A stretch of 64,000 nt of DNA from 20CM-2-65-7 sp963830455 (lineage in GTDB: Bacteria > Gemmatimonadota > Gemmatimonadetes > Gemmatimonadales > GWC2-71-9), in assembly GCA_963830455.1 (NCBI GenBank), contig CAWHMT010000008.1, forward strand, positions 124,001-188,000, read 5' to 3'. Numbering within the stretch: position 1 is the first letter of the stretch; each line of letters opens with the position of its first letter. Below are positions 42,455 to 50,609 of this stretch, piece by piece. Below the pieces are notes generated by a model. That model saw only the letters and a list, made by a program, of their open reading frames with translations, searched no databases and had not been told where the DNA came from. The position numbers were made by a program, and so were the translations under genes.

Positions 42455-44300
42455 ATCGTCGCGATCGCGTACGTCGACGGCCTGCGGTTTCGGCGCTCGC
42501 TGCTGGCGGCGGCCGACTGGGTAGCCGCGGGCCGCGACGAGCTGAACCGGATCAACGTCTTTCCGGTCCCCGATGGCGACACGGGGACCAACATGTGCCT
42601 CACGCTGCGCGCGGTGGCGGCCGCCCTGCGCAACCTCGGCGACGGCAACGCATCGCTTCCTCTTCCTCACGTCGCCGAAACGATGGCCCAGGCCAGCGTC
42701 CGCGGCGCGCGCGGCAACTCCGGAATGATGTTGTCGCAGTTCCTGCTCGGATTTCGCGAAGGCATCGGCGAGCGGCTCCGGATCAATGCGCGCGAGCTCG
42801 CCGCGGCGATCGGGATCGGGTTCGAGCGCCTGAGCTCGTCGCTCGACGAACCGGTGGAAGGCACGATTCTCACGGTGGCGCGCGAGACCGCCGCGGAGGC
42901 GGGCCGCGCCGGCGGCGAGTCCGATCTGCGCGTGTTCATGCGCCGCATCGTGCTTCGGGCCGAGCAGGCGCTGCAGCGCACACCGGAGCTGCTCGCCGCG
43001 CTCAAGCACGCGGGCGTGGTGGACGCCGGGGCCAAGGGATTCGTGCGGTTTCTCGATGGCGTCAAGCGGCTGATCGAGGAGGGTCAGATCGCCGAAGGCG
43101 CCGTCGACCGGGAGGGGGCGGAATCGTCGAACGCGGCGGCCCTGACCGAAGTCGAGGCGGATCGCGACTATCGCTACTGCACCGAGCTGATGGTCCGGTC
43201 TCCCACCTTGCCCGAACCTGCATCCGTGCGCCAGGCGCTGCGCGCCCACGGCGGCTCGATTGTGGTGCTCGCCACCGGCGACCTGCTCAAAGCGCACGTG
43301 CATACCGACGCGCCCGAAGCGGTCTTCCAGCTCGCCGGCACATGGGGCACGCTCGAGTCCACCAAAGCCGACGATATGCGGGCCCAGCATCAGGCCCTCC
43401 AAAACCGCCGCCCGGTGGCCTTCGTGACCGACACCGCGTGCGACTTGCCCGATGAACTCGTGTTGCAGTACGACGTGGGGCTGGTCCCCATGCAGTTGAT
43501 CGTGGATGAGCACGGTTACCGGGACCGCCTGGAGCTGACTGCGGCCGAGTTCTTCCGCCGCATGCGGGCCGGTCTGGACGCCAGCACATCGCAGCCAGCC
43601 CCTCAGGCCTTCAGCGATGCCTACCAGGACGCCGCACGGGCGGGCGACCACGTCATCGCGGTCACCGTATCGAGCGGCCTGTCAGGGACCCACGCCAATG
43701 CTGTAGCAGCGGCGAGACGTTTTGATCCGGAAAGCGGCCGCGTGACGGTAGTCGATAGCCGCACCGCCTCGCTGGGACAGGGCCTCCTGGTGGTGCGTGG
43801 CGTGGAGCTTGCTGCAGCAGGGTGGCAGCCCGGCGCCATCGTGCGGGAGTTGGAGCGCGTTCGTGCCCAATCGGGCGGGTTCTTCACGGTGGACAACTTC
43901 GAGCGCCTGGTCCGGTCCGGCCGCGTCGGAAGGGGACGGGCCTGGCTTGGTACAAAGCTCAACTTGAAGCCGGTGATGAGTCTTACTATAGAAGGAAGGA
44001 TCGAGCCGGTCGCTCGGGCACGCGGGCAGGAGGGGGCGCGCAAGCGCCTCTTGGAGTTGCTGGATCGGGCACTGACGCCCCGGCCGAAGGGGGGGGGCGC
44101 TACGGCTCGGCGTGGTGCACGGCGACATTCCCGAGTTCGCCGAGGCGCTGCGTGCCGAGCTGGTGGCGCGCTACCGGCCGATGCAATGCCTGGTGACTCC
44201 GATCACCCCGGTGATCGCGGCGCACGCCGGGATCGGCGCATGGGGGGTGTTCTATCAGAATGAGGACGGAACAAAGGCCGAAACGGCTCGCTATGACTAA
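42455..44300 (+). CDS. FakA-FakB-like fusion (DAK2 + FakA C-domain + DegV), frameshifted near its 3' end
   Basis: The first part has the DhaL/DAK2 Mg-ATP motif NVFPVPDGDTGTNM and QASVRGARGNSGMMLSQFL. The middle (RYCTELMVRS, DLLKAHVHTDAPEAV) matches the FakA C-domain. The rest is a DegV/FakB fatty-acid-binding domain (VAFVTDTACDLPDELV, TSQPAPQAFSDAY, VSSGLSGTHANA). Fatty acid kinase normally uses separate proteins. No ATG, GTG or TTG precedes the DAK2 motif in frame; AAAGGAG sits 5 bases before an ATC at 42455. A 9-G run (44089-44097) shifts the frame, giving a stop at 44263. With 8 Gs the domain ends correctly (LGVVHGDIPEF, WGVFYQNEDG) at 44300. Confidence 0.8.
44089..44097 (+). repeat. Nine-G homopolymer at the frameshift of the DAK2-DegV gene
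   Basis: The sequence is aa followed by nine Gs and cgc. Removing one G restores the conserved DegV C-terminus. It is either a slippage site or a sequencing error. Confidence 0.8.
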
Positions 44301-44670
44301 TCAGGGGAGCTCGCCGGTTCTCACACAAGTGATTGACGCGCTGCTGGATCGCAAAGCCGTAGATCCGGTGGTACTGGACCTGCGTGGCTTGTGCGCGGCC
44401 ACAGATTACTTCGTCATCGTCTCGGGCACGTCGAACGCGCACGTGCGCGGGATGGCGGAACACCTCGTGATGGCGCTCGCGCCGGCGGGGGTGGAACCGC
44501 ACCATGTGGAAGGACTACAGCAGGGCCGCTGGGTGTTGCTCGATTACGTGGACTTCGTGGTCCACGTGTTTCATCCCGAGCTGCGGGACTTTTATCAGCT
44601 CGAGCGGTTGTGGGGGGATGCCCCTGTGGTCGCCGCCGGCGACGCAGGCGGACAGGGGGCGAAAGGTTAG
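44293..44670 (+). CDS. rsfS: Ribosome silencing factor
   Basis: RsfS binds L14 on the large subunit and blocks subunit joining in starvation. The 125-aa product shows LDRKAVDPVVLDLRGLCAAT, DYFVIVSGTSNAHVRGMAEH and GRWVLLDYVDFVVHVFHPEL, all diagnostic. The ATG at 44293 overlaps the corrected end of the DAK2-DegV frame by 8 bp. It closes the rpsF-to-rsfS cluster; a metalloprotease gene follows after 6 bp. Confidence 0.95.
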   Translation: MTNQGSSPVLTQVIDALLDRKAVDPVVLDLRGLCAATDYFVIVSGTSNAHVRGMAEHLVMALAPAGVEPHHVEGLQQGRWVLLDYVDFVVHVFHPELRDFYQLERLWGDAPVVAAGDAGGQGAKG

Positions 44671-44676
44671 GGAGGT

Positions 44677-47600
44677 ATGCGACGCACGATAACTCGTCTG
44701 GGTTTGCTTGCGGTGTTGTGCGCGGCTGCGCAACCGGCCGCCGGGCAGTACTTCGGCCAGAATAAGGTCCAGTACCGCCGCTTCAATTTCCAGACGATTC
44801 AGACCGAACACTTCGACATCTACTTTTACCCGGATGAGCGCGGCGGCGCGCTCGACGCGGCGCGGATGGCCGAGCGCGCCTACGCGCGCCTGTCGCGCAT
44901 CCTGCACCACAATTTCCAGAGCCGCAAACCGATCATCCTGTACGCCTCGCAGTCCGATTTCCAGCAGACGAACGTCGTCGACGCGTCGGGCGAGGGCCTC
45001 GGCGGCGTGACGGAGTTCTTCAAGCACCGCGCCGTGCTGCCGTTTACCGGCTCGTATGCCGAGTTCGAACACGTGCTGCAGCACGAGATGGTGCACCAGT
45101 TCCAGTACGACGTGTACAGCCGCGGCCGGCCCGGCGGCGGCATGCAGACGCTCGTGAGCGTCAATCCGCCGCTCTGGTTCATGGAAGGGATGGCGGAGTA
45201 CTTGTCGCTCGGTCCGATCAATCCCGAGACGGCGATGTGGCTGCGCGACGCCGCACTCGAAGGCCATTTGCCGTCGATCGAGGAGCTGACGCTCGACCCC
45301 TACATCTTCCCGTATCGCTACGGCCACGCCATCTGGGCGTACATCGGGGAAAAGTGGGGGGATGAGGTCGTCGGCGAGATTCTCCAGGCCTCGGCGTCGT
45401 CCGGAATCGAAGCGGCGATCAAGCGCGCGCTGGGACGTTCGCTCGACGACCTGTCCAACGACTGGCGCGACGCCGTGCAGACGACGTTCCTGCCGCAGCT
45501 CGGCGACCACTACCGCGCGCGCCGCGTCGCGCAGCCGACGCTCACCCGGCGCAGGACGCAGGGGCGCGTCTTCCTCGCGCCCGCGCTGACGCCGGACGGC
45601 AGCGAAATCGCGTTCTTCGGGGATCAGGGCGGGTACTTCGTCGATCTCTGGCTCGCGAACGTCGAGACGGGCCGCGTCAAGGAGCGGCTCGCCAAAGGGA
45701 CGCTCAACAAGAATTACGAAAGCCTGCGATTCATCAATTCCGCGGGCGCGTTCTCGCCGGACGGCCGGTATTTCGCGATCGCGGCCAAGCACAAGGATCG
45801 CGACGATCTCGTGATCCTCGACGTGCAGCGCCACCGCGAATCGGCGCGGATCAAGGTCGACCTGAACGGCATCCAAACGCCGCAATGGTCCCCCGACGGC
45901 ACGCAGCTGGTGTTCACGGGGTTCAACAACGGCTTTTCCGATCTCTTCATCATGAATCGGGACGGAACCGGATTGCAGCGGCTCACGAACGACAAGTTCG
46001 CGGACTTGCACCCCTCCTGGTCGCCCGACGGCCGCATGATCGCGTTCGCCACCGACCGGGGCCGCGAGACCGATTTCGATCTGCTGCGCTTCAGCAACCT
46101 CCGGATTGCGATCTACCACCTCGACACCGGGAGCCTGGAGCTGCTGGGCGGCATGGACGGCGGCAAGAACATCAATCCCGTCTGGTCGCCGGACGGCCGT
46201 GGCATCGCGTTCGTCTCCGATCGGACCGGGATCGCCAACGTCTTCCTGTACGAATTCGACGACAGCCAGATCTATCAGCTCACGAACATGTTCACGGGCA
46301 TCCAGGGGATCACGCCGCTGTCGCCCGTGCTGACGTGGGCGAGGCTGGCCGATCGCCTGGCGTTCGTCTACTACGAAGATGGGCAGTACAGCGTGTATGC
46401 GGTCGACAATCCGCGCTCGCTGCGGCGCGAGCCCTATCAAGGGCCGTCCACGCCACCGATGGTGACGCTGCTGACGTCCGAGGAGCGTGACACCGTCGGA
46501 TCCGGGTCCATACGACCGGCGCCCGCCTCCACGCCCCTGATGGGCGGCACCGGCACGATCGATGGATCCCTCGTCGCCACAGCACCGCCCTCGGGATCGT
46601 CGATCTATCGGTCCCCGGGTGGATTTCGTCCCTCGGCGTCACCGCAGGCCGCGGAATCGTCGGCGGTCGCGCCCCCCGTCACGGTCCGCGCGCTGCTCGA
46701 TTCGGCGACGCTCGCGTTGCCGGACACGAGCGAGTTCACCTTCAAGCCGTACCGGGTGCGTTTCACCGCCGACTATCTCGTACGTCCGACCGTCGGCTAC
46801 CAGCGCGACAACTGGGGCCGCGGCTTGTTCGGCGGCACCGCGATCGCGCTCTCCGACATCCTGGGTAATCACGCCGTGGTGCTCGCCGGCGCGATCAATG
46901 GCCGGATCAGCGAGGCCCAGTTCCTCGGCGTCTATGTCAATCAGTCGGGACGGATGAACTGGGCGGGCGGGTTTTCGCAGGATCCGCTGTACTTCTACGG
47001 CGGCAGCGATTGGACGCGCATCGAGAATCCCCAGAACCCCGGGGACAGCATCGACGTGTTCTCTTCGCGCACCCGGCGCTTCGTGATTCGCGACGCGTTT
47101 GGCGAAGCGTATTACCCGTTCGACCGATTCAATCGACTGGAGTTCGGGCTGCACGCCGTCAACGTTTCCGAAGCAGTCCTCGCCTTCCAGACGCTGTACA
47201 ATTCGGACGGCACGTTTTTGGATCAGCGGCTCGTCAGCGGCGGCGGTCCGTCCGCGGTGTACGTTCAGCCGTCGCTCGCGCACGTCCACGACAACACGCT
47301 GTTCGGCTACGTCGGCCCCTTTGCGGGATCGCGGTCGCGATTCTCGATTTCCCCCGCCATCGGATCCTGGCACTTCACCGCGGGGCTCGTGGATGTCCGG
47401 CGCTATCTCCACGTCCGGCCGCTCACGCTGGCCATCCGCGCGCTGGCGTTCGGCCGGTATGGGCGCGATGCGGATCGTTTTCCGATCTTTCTCGGGAATA
47501 CCGAGCTGCTGCGCGGCTACACGGCCGGCTCGCTGCGCGACCACGAGTGCGTGACGAACCCGAACGTGCAAAACACGTGTCCCGAGCTCGATCAGCTGAT

Positions 47601-47928
47601 TGGCTCCAAGGTCGCGTCCGCGAGTATCGAGCTCCGGTTTCCGCTCGCGCGCCAGCTGGTGCTCGGGTTTCTCCCGGTCGGCTTCCCGCCCATCGAAGGC
47701 GCGATCTTCTACGACGTGGGTATGGCGTGGAACGACGCGAGCATCGTGAGGTGGAACCGACTGCCGGGGGAAGACCCGGCGCTTGTGCGCACGCCGCTGC
47801 GCAGCTGGGGAGGCTCGATCCGCGCCAACATGCTCGGCCTGCTCATCATGCGCGTTGATTACAGCAAGCCACTGGACCGGGCCTACCAAAAAGCGTATTG
47901 GACGGTCAGCTTAGGTCCGACGTTCTAA
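44677..47928 (+). CDS. Outer-membrane metalloprotease: gluzincin domain, PD40 propeller and BamA-like barrel
   Basis: This 1083-aa secreted protein (signal ends about residue 23, AAAGQ) has three parts. The N-terminal peptidase-MA-like domain has HEMVH (136-140) and a downstream WFMEGMAEYLS (Glu170/Glu174), a complete HExxH...E zinc site. A PD40/TolB propeller spans about 290-620 (WSPDGTQLVFTGF, SWSPDGRMIAFATDRG). A low-complexity Ser/Pro linker precedes a C-terminal region (about 720-1083) with alternating strands ending in aromatic SLGPTF, as in BamA-type surface antigens (ELRFPLARQLVLGFLPVGF). It is probably outer-membrane anchored. The substrate is unknown. Confidence 0.85.
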   Translation: MRRTITRLGLLAVLCAAAQPAAGQYFGQNKVQYRRFNFQTIQTEHFDIYFYPDERGGALDAARMAERAYARLSRILHHNFQSRKPIILYASQSDFQQTNVVDASGEGLGGVTEFFKHRAVLPFTGSYAEFEHVLQHEMVHQFQYDVYSRGRPGGGMQTLVSVNPPLWFMEGMAEYLSLGPINPETAMWLRDAALEGHLPSIEELTLDPYIFPYRYGHAIWAYIGEKWGDEVVGEILQASASSGIEAAIKRALGRSLDDLSNDWRDAVQTTFLPQLGDHYRARRVAQPTLTRRRTQGRVFLAPALTPDGSEIAFFGDQGGYFVDLWLANVETGRVKERLAKGTLNKNYESLRFINSAGAFSPDGRYFAIAAKHKDRDDLVILDVQRHRESARIKVDLNGIQTPQWSPDGTQLVFTGFNNGFSDLFIMNRDGTGLQRLTNDKFADLHPSWSPDGRMIAFATDRGRETDFDLLRFSNLRIAIYHLDTGSLELLGGMDGGKNINPVWSPDGRGIAFVSDRTGIANVFLYEFDDSQIYQLTNMFTGIQGITPLSPVLTWARLADRLAFVYYEDGQYSVYAVDNPRSLRREPYQGPSTPPMVTLLTSEERDTVGSGSIRPAPASTPLMGGTGTIDGSLVATAPPSGSSIYRSPGGFRPSASPQAAESSAVAPPVTVRALLDSATLALPDTSEFTFKPYRVRFTADYLVRPTVGYQRDNWGRGLFGGTAIALSDILGNHAVVLAGAINGRISEAQFLGVYVNQSGRMNWAGGFSQDPLYFYGGSDWTRIENPQNPGDSIDVFSSRTRRFVIRDAFGEAYYPFDRFNRLEFGLHAVNVSEAVLAFQTLYNSDGTFLDQRLVSGGGPSAVYVQPSLAHVHDNTLFGYVGPFAGSRSRFSISPAIGSWHFTAGLVDVRRYLHVRPLTLAIRALAFGRYGRDADRFPIFLGNTELLRGYTAGSLRDHECVTNPNVQNTCPELDQLIGSKVASASIELRFPLARQLVLGFLPVGFPPIEGAIFYDVGMAWNDASIVRWNRLPGEDPALVRTPLRSWGGSIRANMLGLLIMRVDYSKPLDRAYQKAYWTVSLGPTF

Positions 47929-47947
47929 CTCCGCGTCCCTAAAACAG

Positions 47948-47989
47948 TTGCAATGGCCTCGCCGGTTGTCTATTTTGTCCGGCGAGGCC
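47948..47989 (+). promoter_or_regulatory. Promoter inside an inverted repeat before the SPOR lipoprotein gene
   Basis: TTGCAA (47948-47953), 17 bases, TATTTT (47971-47976) is a good sigma-70-like pair. Perfect 11-bp arms ggcctcgccgg (47955-47965) and ccggcgaggcc (47979-47989) flank the -10 box. The arrangement suits a dimeric repressor site or a 5' RNA hairpin. Confidence 0.5.
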
Positions 47990-47991
47990 AC

Positions 47992-49380
47992 TTGCCGATT
48001 ACCCGTTTCCTTCTCTTTGTGACGTTTGCGCTCTGGGGTTGTAGGTCCCAAGCGCCGGCCGTCGCATCGTCACAACAGCAATCTCCACAACGAGTTAGCC
48101 AGCTTCAGATTCTCTCCCGCACGCCGGGGGTCGCGATTCGACTGCCCGCCAAAGGGGGCGTCCCGCAGCTGTACCGCCTGCCCCGGCTGACCCCGGTCGA
48201 GGGGGTCCTCAAAGGCCGGCTCCCGCCCGTCGAGCGCGTCATTGGGCTGGACCCCGAGTCCGAGTTCCTGTTCGTCTCGACGGCCAAGCGCGAGCTGCTC
48301 GCACTCGATCTGGGCAGCGGGCGCGTCGATACGGTTGCGACGGGCGTCGCGCAGGCGGCGCTCGGGCCCGACGGAACGCTGTACGCGGTCGACACGGCGC
48401 GCCGCGTCATTTCGCTGTCACGCCGTACGCGGTTTGCGTGGCCACAGGCGCTCACGGCGCTGCCGCGCGATCTGTTCGGCGCGACGGACCAGCATCTCGT
48501 CGGAGTGATTCCACAGGATCGACTCCTGGTGGCCGCGGCGGATCAGCCGCCGACCGTGCTCCCGATCGCCGCCGGCGGCGATGTCGCCGCGACGCGCTGG
48601 GGCGACCTCGTCGCGGTCGCCAGCGACAGCGGAGTGACGTTTTACGACCCGCTCGGGCGCCGCAATCCCTCGTTCGTGAAGCTTGCCGACGCGCCGCGCG
48701 CGCTTGCGTTCTCGCCCTCGGGCCACCGGATCTACGTCGCGCGCCGCAACGTCCCGGGCCTCGCCGTCGTCGATCGCTTCGAGCGCAAGGAGCTCGACGG
48801 CGTCGCCTTGCCCGGTCCGGTCGCGGCACTGCGGCTCGATCCGCTCGGTCGCTGGCTGCTCGCCCGTCCGGCGATCGGGGATTCGGCGTGGATCGTCGAT
48901 CTGCCGATCAAACAACACACGGGCATCGTTCCCACGCAGTGGCAGTCGGATTTGCCGGCGATCTCACCGGATGGCGTGCTGATCTACCGGCGGCGTGATG
49001 AAGTGATCGCGGTGCGACCCGATTCGTTGACGGAAGTCGGCAAGGTGGCGCACGGAGCCGGCGACCTCTGGGTGCTCACCACCTGGCTGCCTCGCGGTGT
49101 CCCGGCGAGCGTCGCGAGCGCCCGGTCGGACAGCGCGGCAGTGGAGGGAGGTCCTGAAGGACCACTCTACGTGCAGGTCTCCACGTCACAGAATCCCGAA
49201 TGGTCCGGACATCTCGCGGACGATCTGTCGCGCGCGGGAATGGCAGCGCGCGTGCTGCCGCCGCAGCATCCCGATGACGGGTACCGCGTCGTGCTCGGCC
49301 CGTTCACGTCCCGCGCCCAGGCGGAAGCGACGGGGCGCCGGCTGGGACGGCCCTTCTGGATTTACCAACCCGGACAGTGA
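47992..49380 (+). CDS. Lipoprotein with beta-propeller-like region and C-terminal SPOR domain
   Basis: With the TTG at 47992 the 462-aa product begins MPITRFLLFVTFALWGC, a clean lipoprotein signal (Cys17). I preferred this over the ATG at 47953 because a promoter lies across that ATG and GAGG lies 4 bases before the TTG. Repeating short blades (VIGLDPESEFLFVSTAKREL, ALAFSPSGHRIYVARRN) suggest a propeller. The last 70 residues (LYVQVSTSQNPEWSGHLADD, YRVVLGPFTSRAQAEATGRR) are a SPOR domain that binds denuded peptidoglycan at division sites (family knowledge). It overlaps the next SPOR gene by 4 bp. Confidence 0.85.
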   Translation: MPITRFLLFVTFALWGCRSQAPAVASSQQQSPQRVSQLQILSRTPGVAIRLPAKGGVPQLYRLPRLTPVEGVLKGRLPPVERVIGLDPESEFLFVSTAKRELLALDLGSGRVDTVATGVAQAALGPDGTLYAVDTARRVISLSRRTRFAWPQALTALPRDLFGATDQHLVGVIPQDRLLVAAADQPPTVLPIAAGGDVAATRWGDLVAVASDSGVTFYDPLGRRNPSFVKLADAPRALAFSPSGHRIYVARRNVPGLAVVDRFERKELDGVALPGPVAALRLDPLGRWLLARPAIGDSAWIVDLPIKQHTGIVPTQWQSDLPAISPDGVLIYRRRDEVIAVRPDSLTEVGKVAHGAGDLWVLTTWLPRGVPASVASARSDSAAVEGGPEGPLYVQVSTSQNPEWSGHLADDLSRAGMAARVLPPQHPDDGYRVVLGPFTSRAQAEATGRRLGRPFWIYQPGQ

Positions 49381-50609
49381 CCACGCACCGGCAGCTGCCG
49401 CTTTCGCGGCTCGGACACCTGGTCCCGCCGTTGATCGAGCAAGCCGCGCTGGTGGCACTCATACCGATGACGGAGGATCTCACCTGGGCCGCGAAAGCGG
49501 CATGGGACATCGCGCGAATCGCCGCGCGTGACGGTCGTCGCGTCGCCCTGGTCGATCTTTCTGTAGAGCATCCCGCGCTGCACGAGATCGTGGGCGGCAG
49601 CCTTGGGGCCACGGAAGGAATCGTGGACGCGTTCGAGTACGGCGTGTCACTGAACAAAGCTGCGCACGAGATCACCGGCGTCTTTTTCATCCCGGTTGGC
49701 TCGGACACAGCGAAACCCGCCGAGCTGTACGCCCACCCGCGCTGGCGCAAGTTGCAAGCAGGATTCCGCTCCGAAGGCGCGCTGCTGATCGTGTTCCTTC
49801 CGCCGACGGGACTCGCGCAGCTCTCCGCGACTCCAGATGGGGCGCTCGTGTTGGCGCCCGAGGGCCTGACGCCCGGATTCGCGCTCCAGCCCGACGTGCC
49901 AATTCTGGGTGTCGTGCGCGATCGCTGGCTGCCGTCGGCCGGGAGCCCTCGCGTGTCGCCACCGATGACCGCTGCGGTCGCGGCAGACCCGCCCCGCCAC
50001 GGCATTCGCGTAGTGGTGGCCGCGCTCGTCGTGGCGGCGCTAGCGGTGGGTGGCTGGGCGCTGCTGGCGCGAGCGCGGGAGTCGGCCTTCATCGCTCCCC
50101 CGCCGGCTCCGCCAACAGCTCCCTCGACAACCTCCACCATCGTCCACCCTGCACCTACCGCCGATACTCTCGCTTGGACGGTCCAGCTCGCCGCGTACGC
50201 CTCGCTCGACAAGGCGCTAGCTCACGCCGATCGCCTCGCGGCCGACGCCGGCGTGCCGTCGCTGGTGACGCCCGTCCCGCAGAGCGACAATGGGCCGGTG
50301 TGGTATCGGGTGCTGGCCGGCTCCTACGCGACTCGCCCGGCTGCGGCCGAGGCGCGCGCCGACCTGTGGCGCCGCGGGATCGTGGCCGAAGGGATCGGGG
50401 ACCTGTTGCGTGCGCCGTACTCGTATCGGGCGCCCGTCGACGCGTCGCTCGAGGTGCTGCGCCGTCGCGGGTTGCCCGCGGTACGCTGGTCCGACGGCGT
50501 CATCTTGCTGGGCGCCTTTGAAGCACCCGAACAAGCGGCGTTCACGAAAGCCGCACTCCAGCGCGCCGGCGTGCGCGCGAACCTACTCCCTCGCATGGGG
50601 ACGCCATGA
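49377..50609 (+). CDS. Degenerate ParA/CpsD-like domain, membrane segment and SPOR domains
   Basis: The 410-aa protein starts with a MinD/CpsD-like fold (ALVALIPMTEDLTWAAKAAW, RDGRRVALVDLSVEHPALHE, GVFFIPVGSD). The Walker A loop is missing: the position of GxGGxGKT reads IPMTEDLTWAAK, so ATP binding is unlikely. A single membrane segment lies at 210-231, then a Pro/Thr linker. A SPOR domain follows (TVQLAAYASLDKALAHADRL, WYRVLAGSYATRPAAAEARA), and a second weaker copy (VILLGAFEAPEQAAFTKAAL). The start is GTG at 49377. It overlaps smc by 4 bp and is likely part of a division or segregation module. Confidence 0.75.
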   Translation: MTTHRQLPLSRLGHLVPPLIEQAALVALIPMTEDLTWAAKAAWDIARIAARDGRRVALVDLSVEHPALHEIVGGSLGATEGIVDAFEYGVSLNKAAHEITGVFFIPVGSDTAKPAELYAHPRWRKLQAGFRSEGALLIVFLPPTGLAQLSATPDGALVLAPEGLTPGFALQPDVPILGVVRDRWLPSAGSPRVSPPMTAAVAADPPRHGIRVVVAALVVAALAVGGWALLARARESAFIAPPPAPPTAPSTTSTIVHPAPTADTLAWTVQLAAYASLDKALAHADRLAADAGVPSLVTPVPQSDNGPVWYRVLAGSYATRPAAAEARADLWRRGIVAEGIGDLLRAPYSYRAPVDASLEVLRRRGLPAVRWSDGVILLGAFEAPEQAAFTKAALQRAGVRANLLPRMGTP

